36,707 nt of DNA, taken from the NCBI GenBank assembly GCA_002422345.1, contig DIUL01000096.1:11457-48163 (forward strand), written 5' to 3'. The notes under the pieces were generated by a model, which ran no database searches, was not told where the DNA came from, and worked only from the letters and a program-made list of their open reading frames with translations. Source of the DNA: Acetobacteraceae bacterium UBA6159. Its GTDB lineage: Bacteria > Pseudomonadota > Alphaproteobacteria > Acetobacterales > Acetobacteraceae. Made by a program: the position numbers and the translations under genes. Within the stretch, counting starts at the first letter, position 1; each line of letters begins with the position of its first letter. Positions 22,721-31,635 of this stretch are shown here, one piece after another.

Positions 22721-23095
22721 GCCGGGGCAGTCGCCGTTGAAGCCGCAAGGACATCGCTCTCTCCGTCTTGGCCGAGCTCAACAACAACATTGATCTCTCC
22801 GTCATGGCGGACCGGACAACGACATTGCTCTCTCCGTCATGGCCGGGCTTGACCCGGCCACCCACGCATTGGCCTGTGATCAACCGTCGTTGGGCAGGTG
22901 GCCGGGTCGAGCCCGGCCATGACGGAGAGAGCGATTCGGTCTGCCGGCTTCAGATGCGATCACCCCATCCATAACCCGCCCCCTCTTGACCAACCGCGCA
23001 TTCGGTCGCTTGTTCCCCGCCGGACCGGAGGCGCCACGCAGTGCCTCGGCCGGGGGAGGGCCTTGGCACTGAAACCCCCTCCCTGACCGGTACGC
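22721..23095. other. 375-bp gap holding a tandem and palindromic repeat
   Basis: No gene is visible. The left half holds three tandem copies of a ~35-bp unit and a long palindrome (22751-22932). The right half (22933-23095) is the leader of the Bcr/CflA gene, with no clear ribosome-binding site or promoter. Confidence 0.7.
22751..22932. repeat. Tandem ~35-bp repeats ending in a palindrome with 36-bp arms
   Basis: Copies of an ACATTGCTCTCTCCGTCATG-like unit start at 22751, 22787 and 22822 (periods 36 and 35). The third copy's arm, 22827-22862, is the reverse complement of 22897-22932 at 35 of 36 positions. Its core resembles CCGGGCTTGACCCGG palindromes common between genes in alphaproteobacteria. 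The third copy thus serves both as repeat unit and as palindrome arm. Confidence 0.78.
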
Positions 23096-24298
23096 ATGTC
23101 CCCACCGAAAGCACCTGCCGCCCACGCCGGAATCCCGGTCTACCTGACCGTCATCCTGGGCATCTTCATCTCGATCGGTCCGGCGGCGACGGACATGTAC
23201 CTGCCCGCCTTCCCCGCGGTGGAGGCTTCCTACGGCACCGCTGTCGGCACCGCGCAGTTGACGCTCGCCGCCTGGTTCGCCGGGCTGGCGATCGGGCAGA
23301 TGACCCAGGGCACGCTATCCGATCGGTTCGGGCGGAGGGCACCCCTGCTGGGCGGGCTGGCCCTGTTCACCATCAGCACGATCGGCTGCGCGATGGCACC
23401 GACGATCGGCTGGCTGGCGGCGTTCCGCGCCTTAGCCGCCGTCGGCTCCTCGGCCGGGATGGTGATCGGGCGGGCGGTGATCCGGGACCTCGCCGACGGG
23501 CCGGCCGCGGGCGTGGCCATGTCGCGCTTGGTGCTGGTGATGGGGCTGGCGCCGATCCTGGCGCCCTCGATCGGCGGGCTGGTCCTGATCTGGGCCGACT
23601 GGCGGGTGATCTTCTGGGTGCTGGCCGGCTATGGCGCGATCGCCCTGCTGGTCGCCTGGTTCTTCCTCCCCGAGACCCTGCCCCCGATCCGCCGCAACAA
23701 GCTGGGCGTCGTCGCCCAGATCGCCCGCTATGGCATCATCCTGAAGGAGCGGACGTTCCTGACGCACGCCGCCATGGGTGCATCCGGCGGGTTCACGATG
23801 TTCGCCTATCTGGGCGGATCGTCGCCGGTGTTCATCCTCGGCTTCGGCCTGTCGCCATCCGAGTTCGCGCTGATCTTCGGCCTGTGCGCCTGCGGGCTGG
23901 TCGCGGGATCGCAGATCAATGCCCGCCTGCTGCCGAAGATGGGGCTGTCGTTCATGCTGACGACGATCTCCCGGCTGTCTCTGGTCGCGACGGGGACGCT
24001 GACGATCCTGTCCTTCGCCGGCGTCACCTACATGCCGTTGATCGTCGCCCCGATGGTACTGGCGCTGACCTGCCAGGGTTTCAGCAACGCCAACTGCTCG
24101 GTTGGCGCCCTGTCGAAGCACGCGGCGCATGCCGGCAGCGCCTCGGCGCTGATGGGGCTGGCCCAGTTCTCCCTCGGCGCCACCAGCGGCCTGCTGGCCG
24201 GGCTGCTGACCGATGGCACCCCGCGCGGCATGGCGGCGCTGATGATGTGCGGATCGCTGGGCGCGGTCATTGCGAACCACTTCCGACCGCGTTCATAG
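23096..24298 (+). CDS. Bcr/CflA-family multidrug exporter (MFS)
   Basis: A 400-residue, 12-segment proton antiporter of the Bcr/CflA group. The opening ISIGPAATDMYLPAFPAV contains the family D-x-Y-LPA-P motif of TM1, and QGTLSDRFGRRAPLL is the loop 2-3 motif A. TM5 shows the drug-antiporter motif (LAPILAPSIGG). It would export antibiotics, dipeptides or other small molecules across the inner membrane. ATG 23096 fits the family start. The PuuD-like gene follows 31 bp later and may be co-transcribed. Confidence 0.9.
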   Translation: MSPPKAPAAHAGIPVYLTVILGIFISIGPAATDMYLPAFPAVEASYGTAVGTAQLTLAAWFAGLAIGQMTQGTLSDRFGRRAPLLGGLALFTISTIGCAMAPTIGWLAAFRALAAVGSSAGMVIGRAVIRDLADGPAAGVAMSRLVLVMGLAPILAPSIGGLVLIWADWRVIFWVLAGYGAIALLVAWFFLPETLPPIRRNKLGVVAQIARYGIILKERTFLTHAAMGASGGFTMFAYLGGSSPVFILGFGLSPSEFALIFGLCACGLVAGSQINARLLPKMGLSFMLTTISRLSLVATGTLTILSFAGVTYMPLIVAPMVLALTCQGFSNANCSVGALSKHAAHAGSASALMGLAQFSLGATSGLLAGLLTDGTPRGMAALMMCGSLGAVIANHFRPRS

Positions 24299-24329
24299 TA
24301 GGGGAAACCACCCATAGGGGATTTTGGGG

Positions 24330-25073
24330 ATGAGTCTGGTCGTCGGCATACCCGCCTGCGCCAAGGTGGCGGATGAGCGCCCGGTACACACCACGCCCGC
24401 GCGCTATGCCGCCGCGGTGATGGGGGGCGTGGGCGGCCTGCCCATCATGATCCCGCCGGTGGGCGACGCCGCCCTGGCCCTGCTGGACCGCATGGACGGC
24501 CTGCTGGTCCCTGGCAGCCCGAGCAACGTCCATCCCCGGCATTACGACGGCGGCGACAGCGAAACCCCCGACAAGCACGACCATGAGCGTGACGCGACCA
24601 CCCTGCCTTTGATCCGCGCCGCCATTGCGCGCGGCATGCCGGTGCTGGCGATCTGCCGCGGCATCCAGGAGCTGAACGTCGCCCTCGGCGGCACGCTGAT
24701 CCAGCGGGTCCATGAACTGCCCGGCCGGATGGATCATCGCGGTGGGCCTGGCACGCTCGATCAGAAATACGGCCCCAAGCATCCGATCAGCGCGACCGGG
24801 CTGCTCGCCGATATCGTGGGCTCGCGGGAGTTCCTCGTGAACTCCCTGCACGGCCAGGCGATCGACCGGCCGGCGCCGGGCCTGGTGGTGGAAGCCCATG
24901 CCCCCGATGGCACGATCGAGGCGGTGGCGATGCCCGGCGCGCGCGGTTTCGTACTGGGGCTGCAATGGCACCCGGAATGGCGCTATGGTGAGATTCCAGC
25001 CAGCGTCAGCATCTTCCAGGCCTTCGGTGAAGCATGCCGGCGCTGGCAATCGTCATACAGAAAGGCTGCATAG
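24330..25073 (+). CDS. Class I glutamine amidotransferase, PuuD-like gamma-glutamyl hydrolase
   Basis: A 247-residue peptidase C26 family enzyme. The catalytic triad appears intact: C109 in AICRGIQELN, H214 and E216 in LQWHPEW. PuuD hydrolyses gamma-glutamyl-GABA to glutamate and GABA at the end of putrescine use; related enzymes split other gamma-glutamyl amides, so the true substrate is open. No puuA, B or C gene is nearby. ATG 24330 was preferred over an in-frame TTG at 24324 and has GGGG just ahead. The SDR gene starts 3 bp after its stop. Confidence 0.88.
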   Translation: MSLVVGIPACAKVADERPVHTTPARYAAAVMGGVGGLPIMIPPVGDAALALLDRMDGLLVPGSPSNVHPRHYDGGDSETPDKHDHERDATTLPLIRAAIARGMPVLAICRGIQELNVALGGTLIQRVHELPGRMDHRGGPGTLDQKYGPKHPISATGLLADIVGSREFLVNSLHGQAIDRPAPGLVVEAHAPDGTIEAVAMPGARGFVLGLQWHPEWRYGEIPASVSIFQAFGEACRRWQSSYRKAA

Positions 25074-25076
25074 AAA

Positions 25077-25838
25077 ATGGACCTGCAACTGGGAGGAAAG
25101 ACCGTCCTGATTACGGGCGGCTCCAAGGGAATCGGCAAGGCCTCGGCCGAGGTTTTTGCCGACGAAGGCGCCAACGTCATCCTGGTCGCCCGCACGCAGG
25201 CCGACCTGGAAGCCACCGCCGCGGGCATCCGCGCGCGCCGGCAGGTGAATGTCCGCACGATCGTTGCCGACCTGACGAATGACGCCGCGGTCCGCAAGAT
25301 GGCGGCCGAGGCTGGCGATATCGACATCCTGGTCAACAACGCCGGCGCCATTCCGCCGGGCGACGTGCTGTCGGTCGATGACGAGCGTTGGCGCGCGGCG
25401 TGGGACCTGAAGGTATTCGGCTACATCTCTCTGTGCCGCGTGGTCTATGCCGCGATGAAGGCCAAGCGCGCGGGCGTGATCGTCAACGTGATCGGCGCCG
25501 CTGGGGAGAAATACCCGACGAACTACATCGCCGGTGCGACCGGCAACGCGTCGCTGTATGCCTTCACCCGCGCGCTGGGCCGTGGTGCGCCCGCCGACGG
25601 GCTGCGGGTTGTCGCGATCAGCCCCGGGCCGGTGGAAACCGATCGCCTCGTGATGCTGCGTCGCGCCGAGGCGCAGGAGAAGTTCGGCGATCCGGAGCGG
25701 TGGCGGGAACTGACCTCCAGCATGCCGTACGGCCGAGCGGCAACGCCGCGTGAGATTGGGAATGCCGTGGCGTTCATGGCGAGCCCGGCTTCGGCCTATA
25801 CCAACGCGACGATCGTAACGATCGACGGCGGCGGCTGA
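25077..25838 (+). CDS. SDR-family protein lacking the canonical catalytic Ser and Lys
   Basis: A 253-residue Rossmann-fold short-chain dehydrogenase/reductase. The dinucleotide motif TGGSKGIG starts at T13, and NNAG at 87-90 is intact. The active-site region reads VNVIGAAGEKYPTNYIAGATGNA: Y150 could be the catalytic tyrosine, but the position of the lysine four residues on is alanine and the usual serine is Ile/Gly. So it is a divergent SDR, perhaps with altered chemistry. The C-terminal SPGPVETDR and VTIDGGG are typical. It is co-transcribed with the PuuD-like gene (3-bp gap). Its substrate is unknown. Confidence 0.85.
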   Translation: MDLQLGGKTVLITGGSKGIGKASAEVFADEGANVILVARTQADLEATAAGIRARRQVNVRTIVADLTNDAAVRKMAAEAGDIDILVNNAGAIPPGDVLSVDDERWRAAWDLKVFGYISLCRVVYAAMKAKRAGVIVNVIGAAGEKYPTNYIAGATGNASLYAFTRALGRGAPADGLRVVAISPGPVETDRLVMLRRAEAQEKFGDPERWRELTSSMPYGRAATPREIGNAVAFMASPASAYTNATIVTIDGGG

Positions 25839-25869
25839 TCCATCTTTCTCCGCTGAGGAGAGGGACGGC

Positions 25870-25911
25870 CATCCCACGCCCCCTCTCCCCTTGTGGGAGA
25901 GGATTGGGATG
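25870..25911. terminator. Nested hairpin between convergent SDR and flavin oxidoreductase genes
   Basis: CATCCCA (25870-25876) with TGGGATG (25905-25911) encloses CCTCTCCC (25882-25889) with GGGAGAGG (25895-25902). It lies between two convergent genes and is likely a bidirectional terminator or a short dispersed repeat. No long T-run flanks it. Confidence 0.6.
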
Positions 25912-25966
25912 AGGGGGTGACACCCCCCAGTCCCGTGCCGCTGCTACCCCCACCCCAGCGCCCAGC

Positions 25967-27169
25967 CTACTCCGCCGCCTGCGCCGCCGGATTGATCGAG
26001 TTCGGGCCGAAACGGTCCTTGAACGGCTGCGTATCGATCTCCTCCAGATGGATCTCTCCGGCCAGCACCTTCCGCTTCCACTCCTGATGCTCCGGCTCCA
26101 TCGCGTGGAATTCCGGCATCACCTCCTTGGCGAACAGTTCCAGGCTCTCGCAGATATGCTCGTGGCTGTTGCGGCCGGCCTGGTTCAGCAGGATCACCTG
26201 GTCGATGTTGGACTGCTGGAACCGACGCAGCTTGCGGCGGATGGTTTCAGGTGAGCCGATCAACCCGCCCCGCAGCGCGCGGTCCGCGGCATCCTTGTTC
26301 GCCACCTTCCACTTGTTGTACTCGTCCCAGATATTCACCGTATAGGGGTCAGGCCGGCGACGGCCGGAGGACGACCCGAAGAACCGCAGCGCGAACTGGA
26401 AGAACGTCGCTCCATCCGCCCGCCGGCGCGCTTCCTCATCCGTTTCAGCGCACATGAAATAACTGACCAGAGCGATGTTCGGATTGGTCTGGTAGTCCGC
26501 CAACTTCTGCTGCCGCTTGGTGAAGGCGTTGTAGTAGGCATGCACCCAGGCAAACGCCGCGTCGGCCGACAGGAACTGGAAGCCCAGCGCGCCGATGCCG
26601 CGCCGCCCCGCCATCTCCAGCGTCTCCAACTGCGAACACGCGACCCACAGCGGCGGATGCGGCTTCTGCACGGGCTTGGGCAGCACGTTGCGCAGCGGCA
26701 TCTTGTGCCACTTCGTATCAAGCTCGACGCCCTGGTCCTTGAACATCGGGATGATGCATTGCAGCGCGTCTTCCCAGATCTCGCGCTTGGTCTCCATCTC
26801 CCGGTCGAAACCACCCAGTTCCGTGACCGAGCCTGACTCGCCCGTGCCGAATTCAACCCGCCCGTTCGACACCAGGTCGAGACAGGCGATCCGTTCCGCG
26901 ACCCGCTGCGGCGGGTTCGTGGTCAACTGGACGATGCCGTGGCCAAGGCGGATGTTCTTGGTGCGCTGGCTCGCCGCCGCCAGGAACACCTCCGGCGCCG
27001 GGGAATGCGAGTATTCTTCCAGAAAGTGATGCTCAACTTCCCAGGCATAGTCATAGCCCAGCCGATCGGCCATCTCCACTTGGGTCAGGGCGTTCTGATA
27101 CAGAATACGCTCATCGTCCGGTCCCCAGGGACGCGGCAACTGCATTTCATAGAAGATGCCGAATTTCAT
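25967..27169 (-). CDS. LLM-class flavin-dependent oxidoreductase (luciferase-like)
   Basis: A 400-residue bacterial-luciferase-like TIM-barrel protein. Family features include the start MKFGIFYEMQ, YAWEVEHHFLEEYSHSPAPE, the LGHGIVQLTTNPPQRVAER stretch, then LVSNGRVEFGTGESGS. Members use FMNH2 or F420 to oxidise small molecules, including alkanesulfonates and alkyl compounds; the substrate here is unknown. AGGAA lies seven bases before ATG 27169; the frame extends nine codons upstream without support. It is transcribed alone, divergent from the Nudix gene. No flavin reductase is adjacent. Confidence 0.9.
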   Translation of the reverse strand: MKFGIFYEMQLPRPWGPDDERILYQNALTQVEMADRLGYDYAWEVEHHFLEEYSHSPAPEVFLAAASQRTKNIRLGHGIVQLTTNPPQRVAERIACLDLVSNGRVEFGTGESGSVTELGGFDREMETKREIWEDALQCIIPMFKDQGVELDTKWHKMPLRNVLPKPVQKPHPPLWVACSQLETLEMAGRRGIGALGFQFLSADAAFAWVHAYYNAFTKRQQKLADYQTNPNIALVSYFMCAETDEEARRRADGATFFQFALRFFGSSSGRRRPDPYTVNIWDEYNKWKVANKDAADRALRGGLIGSPETIRRKLRRFQQSNIDQVILLNQAGRNSHEHICESLELFAKEVMPEFHAMEPEHQEWKRKVLAGEIHLEEIDTQPFKDRFGPNSINPAAQAAE

Positions 27170-27340
27170 GGCTGTTTCCTTCCCTCGTCGTTGCATCCAC
27201 TGCGCCGCAGGACAGGCCGGAAGTCAAGCATCGCGGGCAAGGGTGAGCCCCTTTACCGGTACCAGCCGCCTCCGTATCATCGCGCTCCTGCCGCCCCCGG
27301 CGGGGACTCCCCACCCCCGTCCACACGAGCGTGCAATCCC

Positions 27341-27778
27341 ATGACCGACCGTGAGTATCCCACCCGCCCCTTCATCGGCATCGGCATCGTCGTCATCAAG
27401 GGCAACGAAGTCCTGCTGTGCCAGCGCGGCAAGCCCCCCAATCTCGGCAGTTGGACCCTGCCCGGCGGCGCCCAGGAAATCGGCGAAACCTGTGAGGAAG
27501 CGGCTCGGCGGGAACTGGAGGAGGAAACCGGCCTGACTGTCGGCCGCCTGCATTTCTGCGACTTCGTCGACACGATCCGCCACGACGACGCAGGCCGGAT
27601 CCGGTTCCACTACACGATCCTGGATTTCGCCGCCCGCTGGGAGTCCGGCGATCCGGTCGCCAACACCGACGTCAGCGCGGTCGAATGGGCCCCGCTCGAC
27701 GACCTGGAACGCTATGGCCTCTGGAGCGAGGCCTACCGCATCATCGCCATCGCCCGCCGGTTGGTGCAGGACGCCTGA
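27341..27778 (+). CDS. Nudix hydrolase
   Basis: A 145-residue Nudix protein with a perfect Nudix box (G-x5-E-x7-RE-U-x-EE-x-GU) at residues 43-65: G43, E49, R57, E58, E61, E62, G64. This box binds the metal ions used to hydrolyse nucleoside diphosphates linked to another group. The opening FIGIGIVVIKGNEVLLCQRGKPP resembles the ADP-ribose/ADP-sugar or MutT-like group, but the substrate is not decidable. It is convergent with ppx, separated by an interspersed palindromic repeat. Confidence 0.92.
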   Translation: MTDREYPTRPFIGIGIVVIKGNEVLLCQRGKPPNLGSWTLPGGAQEIGETCEEAARRELEEETGLTVGRLHFCDFVDTIRHDDAGRIRFHYTILDFAARWESGDPVANTDVSAVEWAPLDDLERYGLWSEAYRIIAIARRLVQDA

Positions 27779-27786
27779 ACCGGCGG

Positions 27787-27888
27787 CTAGAGCGCCTTCA
27801 GGCTGACCGTAAACGGTCAGTGCGCTCTAGACTCTTGTTTGATCGCATGATTCACGCGCTGTTACGATTCCGCTCAGCGCGATCATGC
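27787..27888. repeat. Two-hairpin interspersed repeat between nudix and ppx genes
   Basis: First hairpin: CTAGAGCGC (27787-27795) with GCGCTCTAG (27822-27830), enclosing CTGACCGT/ACGGTCAG (27803-27820). Second: GCATGAT (27845-27851) and CGCGCTG (27855-27861) with CAGCGCG (27875-27881) and ATCATGC (27882-27888). A TTGTTTGATCGCATGATTCA link joins them. It abuts the ppx stop codon. I recall similar CTAG-ended units between genes in alphaproteobacterial genomes, so this is probably a dispersed element serving as a terminator. Confidence 0.7.
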
Positions 27889-27889
27889 T

Positions 27890-29398
27890 CTACTCCGCGG
27901 CCCGCAGCAGCGCGACCTCGGTCGCGGCATCCAGCCCCAGCAGCTTGGCCAGCCGTTCCAGGCGGCGGATGACCGCCTCACCCGAGAACACACCACTGTC
28001 CTCGTGCAACGACAGCACCAGCCGCGTGCCGCGAATACGCAGCGCGGTGCCGCCCAGGATGTCCGGCGTGCCCGCCGACAGGGTGTAGGCCAGGCGCAAC
28101 GCGCTTCCCAGCACCTCGGCCCTGCCCGCCTTCACCGGGTCCAGCAGGGTCCGCGCGGACGCCAGGAAGGGCGCATTGGCATCGGCCTCATACCGGGTCG
28201 CGACCGCAATCCCCAGAAACGCCCGAGTCGGGTGATCCAGCCCGATGCTCGGCTGGCGCAGCACGCGGTAGAAGGCCTGTTCGGCGCGGAACTCCGGATG
28301 CTCGTGGCTGCCGATGTCGGACAGCCAGCAGACGCCTTCGCGCAGGCGGCGTTCGGCACGGGTGTCGTGTGGGAACAGCGCGTCGGTCCAGGCCATCAGC
28401 GCCGGAGGCATGGCGGGATCACGGCCGAGGCGTTCGGCCATCTCGTGGGCGGCGGCCATCAGCGGGTCCTGCGCGCGGATCGCGGCGGGCATCTGGCGCA
28501 TGAACCAGCCCTCCCGCAGGCCGCTGGCGCTGAACACCACGCGACGCGCGGACGTGACGCGCAGCAGCCGCCGCAGCACGACCGCGGCAAAAGGCAGGTC
28601 GTCGACCCGGCGACGAGGCGAGCCCGGCATCTTTTCCAGTTCCCGCCGGCTGGCGGAGAGGATTTCCTCGACGAAGCGACGGGCCTCCTCGGTATCGAGG
28701 GTATAGTGGTGCACCATCTGCAACGGGTGCTTGCGGATCAGCATGTGCATCCGCGCCAGCGCCCGCCAGGCGCCGCCCACCGGATACAGGTCTCGACCGG
28801 CGACCTCGGACAGCCAGGATACTTCCCGCAGGTCGGCCTCGGCGATCTCGCGCGCGCGGTTCAGGTCGCGGCCCGATCTTTCGGACAGGCGGATGACGCC
28901 CAGGCGCGTGGTGGATGACGCGCCGCGCCCGCCCTGGCCGACGCGCACCAGTTCCAGCGAGCCGCCGCCGATATCGGCCAGCAGGCCATCCGCCTCGGGG
29001 ATGCCGCACAACACACCCTCGGCCGACATCTCCGCTTCCTCGATCCCGGTCAGCACGCGGATCGGCACGCCCGGCAGCCTGGCGCGCAGGCTGTCGACAA
29101 AGGCGGGGCCGTTACGGGCGTCGCGGACGGCGGCGGTGGCCAGCACCTCGAACGGATCGGCGTGCATGGCGCGGGCAACGGCGTGATAGCGGTGCATGAC
29201 CCGCAGCGTCTGCGCCACCGCTTCCTCATTCAGCAGGCCGGTTTCCTGCAGGCCCTGGCCCAGGCGGAGGACGGCCTTTTCGTTGAAGATGACGGTGGGA
29301 TTGCGGGTCTGCCCCTCATACACCACCAGGCGGACGGAATTGGAACCAAGGTCGACGACGCCGTAACGCGGCAGGGTGGCAGGCGGGGAAAACGGCAT
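27890..29398 (-). CDS. ppx: Ppx/GppA exopolyphosphatase
   Basis: A 502-residue member of the ASKHA-fold Ppx/GppA phosphatase family. The phosphate-binding loop GVVDLGSNSVRLVVYE is near the N-terminus (residues 13-28). It is followed by EVLATAAVRDARN, RVLTGIEEAEMSAEG and the second phosphate loop ADIGGGSLELV. A C-terminal HD-like helical domain follows. The enzyme releases phosphate from polyphosphate ends or hydrolyses pppGpp. It directly follows ppk with a 3-base gap, so synthesis and breakdown of polyphosphate are co-transcribed. Confidence 0.95.
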   Translation of the reverse strand: MPFSPPATLPRYGVVDLGSNSVRLVVYEGQTRNPTVIFNEKAVLRLGQGLQETGLLNEEAVAQTLRVMHRYHAVARAMHADPFEVLATAAVRDARNGPAFVDSLRARLPGVPIRVLTGIEEAEMSAEGVLCGIPEADGLLADIGGGSLELVRVGQGGRGASSTTRLGVIRLSERSGRDLNRAREIAEADLREVSWLSEVAGRDLYPVGGAWRALARMHMLIRKHPLQMVHHYTLDTEEARRFVEEILSASRRELEKMPGSPRRRVDDLPFAAVVLRRLLRVTSARRVVFSASGLREGWFMRQMPAAIRAQDPLMAAAHEMAERLGRDPAMPPALMAWTDALFPHDTRAERRLREGVCWLSDIGSHEHPEFRAEQAFYRVLRQPSIGLDHPTRAFLGIAVATRYEADANAPFLASARTLLDPVKAGRAEVLGSALRLAYTLSAGTPDILGGTALRIRGTRLVLSLHEDSGVFSGEAVIRRLERLAKLLGLDAATEVALLRAAE

Positions 29399-29401
29399 CG
29401 A

Positions 29402-31621
29402 TCAATCCTGGTTCACGCGATCCTGGCGGGTCCGGCCGGGCAAGGGAGACGCGATGATCGGTCCATGCAGGGCCGAACCGCGTCCGGACAAAGACGGGTT
29501 GGTCATGAAGTAGTCATGGGCGGAAACGGGGCGGCGGCCGGCGGCGATGCGCTTCCAGGTGCCATCAGGGCGCAGTTCCCAGGACTGGAGCGTGTCGCGG
29601 ATATTGGTCGCCATGATCTGGTCGAGCACCTGGGTGTGCACGGTCGGATTGTGGATCGGAACCAGGGTTTCAACCCGCCAATCCATGTTGCGCTCCATCC
29701 AGTCGGCCGAGCTGATATACACCATCGCGTGGCGGCTGGGCAGGGTATGGCCGTTGCCGAAGGCATAGATCCGGCTGTGTTCCAGGAACCGTCCCACGAT
29801 CGACTTCACCCGGATATTGTCCGACAGGCCCGGCACGCCGGGCAGCAGGCAGCAGATGCCGCGCACCACGACGACGATCTTCACCCCCGCTATGGACGCC
29901 GTGTAAAGCGCGTCGATCAGCCGCGTATCCACCAGGCTGTTCATCTTCAGCCATATCTGTGCCGGACGCCCGGCGGCGGCGCAGGCGATCTCCCGCTCGA
30001 TCAGTTCCAGCAGCATGTCGCGCGTAGATATGGGGCTGAACCCGAGCTGTTCCATGCTCTCGGGCCTGGCATAGCCGGTCATGAAGTTGAAAAGACGGGC
30101 GGCGTCGCGGGTCAGGGCGGGGTCGGTCGTGAAGAAACTGAGGTCGGTGTAGATGCGCGCCGTGATCGGATGGTAGTTGCCAGTGCCAAAATGGGCGTAG
30201 GACCGCAGGACGCCAGCCTCTCGCCGGACCACCAGTGACAGCTTGGCGTGGGTCTTCAGTTCGGTGAACCCGTAGACGACCTGCACGCCCGCGGCTTCCA
30301 TCGTGCGGGCGAGGCGGATGTTCGCTTCCTCGTCAAACCGGGCGCGCAGCTCGATCATGGCAACGACGAACTTGCCGGCTTCCGCGGCCTCGATCAGCGC
30401 CTTGACGATCGGGCTGTCCTGGCTGGTGCGGTACAGGGTCTGCTTGACCGCGACGACCATCGGGTCCTGCGCGGCCTGGCGCAGGAACTGCACGACAACG
30501 TCGAAGCTCTCATAGGGGTGGTGGACGATGATGTCCTTGGCCCGGATCGCGGCGAAGCAATCGCCGCCGAAGTCGCGGATGCGCTCGGGGAAGCGGGGCG
30601 TGAAGGGCGGGAACAGCAAATCCGGCCGGTCGTCGACGATCAGCTTGCGAACATCCACCACGCCCATGAAGCCGGGCTGGCTGTGGATTTCATCAGGCGC
30701 CGCGCTCAGTTCGCGGGCGACCAGCTCGTGCAGTTCCTCCGGCATCCGGACATCGATTTCCAGATGGATCACGACGCCGCGACGCCGGCGCTTCAGCGCG
30801 GTTTCGTAGGAGCGGACAAGGTCCTCGGCCTCTTCCTCGAACTCGACATCGGTATCGCGGATCAGGCGGAACAGGCCGTGGCCGGTGCGCTCGAACCCCG
30901 GGAAGATGCGTTCGAGGAACAGCAGCACCAGGTCTTCGAGCGTGATGAAGCGGATCTTCCCCCCCTCCTCGGACGGCAGCCGCACGAACCGCTCCACCTG
31001 GCTCGGCAGCGGCAGGAGGGCGCGCATGCCCTGCCCGTCGCTGCGCCGGACCAGCAGCAGCGCCATCACCAGCCCCATGTTGGGGATGAACGGAAACGGA
31101 TGCGCGGGATCGATGGCGAGCGGGGTCAGAACGGGAAACACCTGCTCCATGAACCAGGCTTCGAGCCAGACGCGGTCGGCGGCCGACAGCGACTCGGGCG
31201 TGCAGACCGCGATCCCGGCCTTGCGGAGCAATCCCGACAGGTCGCGCCAGACGCGCTGCTGGTCGGCCAGCAGCTTGTCGGTCCGGTAGCGGATTTCCAC
31301 CAGTTGCTGCGCCGGCGTGCGGCCATCGGCGGAGTGGCGGGTGACCCCGGCCTTGGCCTGCCCGATCAGGCCGGCGACGCGGACCGAATGGAACTCATCG
31401 AGGTTGGAGGCGCTGATCGACAGGAACCGCACCCGCTCCAGCAGCGGATGGCGGGGGTTGTCGGCTTCCTCCACCACCCGGTTGTTGAAGGCCAGCCAGG
31501 AGAGTTCGCGGTTCAGGAAGCGGGCGGGGCCAGCTGCGACGATGGCGGCGGGGCGCGTGTCGAGGGCGGCTTCGGACTCCGCCGGCGGCAGGGCATCCAT
31601 CGTGTCGGCGGTCTGCGGCAT
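29402..31621 (-). CDS. ppk: Polyphosphate kinase 1
   Basis: A 739-residue PPK1, which reversibly makes polyphosphate from ATP. The N-terminal domain begins RFLNRELSWLAFNNRVVEEA. The two conserved histidines are H458 (KTHAKL, the autophosphorylated residue in E. coli PPK) and H477 (YAHFGTGNYH), 19 apart as in E. coli. Start choice: ATG 31621 has GGAGG five bases upstream. An ATG at 31639 that overlaps the hdaA stop (ATGA) is the alternative and would suit translational coupling. It lies between hdaA and ppx in a single minus-strand unit. Confidence 0.96.
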   Translation of the reverse strand: MPQTADTMDALPPAESEAALDTRPAAIVAAGPARFLNRELSWLAFNNRVVEEADNPRHPLLERVRFLSISASNLDEFHSVRVAGLIGQAKAGVTRHSADGRTPAQQLVEIRYRTDKLLADQQRVWRDLSGLLRKAGIAVCTPESLSAADRVWLEAWFMEQVFPVLTPLAIDPAHPFPFIPNMGLVMALLLVRRSDGQGMRALLPLPSQVERFVRLPSEEGGKIRFITLEDLVLLFLERIFPGFERTGHGLFRLIRDTDVEFEEEAEDLVRSYETALKRRRRGVVIHLEIDVRMPEELHELVARELSAAPDEIHSQPGFMGVVDVRKLIVDDRPDLLFPPFTPRFPERIRDFGGDCFAAIRAKDIIVHHPYESFDVVVQFLRQAAQDPMVVAVKQTLYRTSQDSPIVKALIEAAEAGKFVVAMIELRARFDEEANIRLARTMEAAGVQVVYGFTELKTHAKLSLVVRREAGVLRSYAHFGTGNYHPITARIYTDLSFFTTDPALTRDAARLFNFMTGYARPESMEQLGFSPISTRDMLLELIEREIACAAAGRPAQIWLKMNSLVDTRLIDALYTASIAGVKIVVVVRGICCLLPGVPGLSDNIRVKSIVGRFLEHSRIYAFGNGHTLPSRHAMVYISSADWMERNMDWRVETLVPIHNPTVHTQVLDQIMATNIRDTLQSWELRPDGTWKRIAAGRRPVSAHDYFMTNPSLSGRGSALHGPIIASPLPGRTRQDRVNQD

Positions 31622-31635
31622 CCGTCCCTCCGGCG

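Noticed and set aside
22751..22932. CRISPR array (tandem units of about 35 bp)
   Set aside because: Only three diverged units, almost no spacers between them, no cas genes, and the third unit is an arm of a palindrome.
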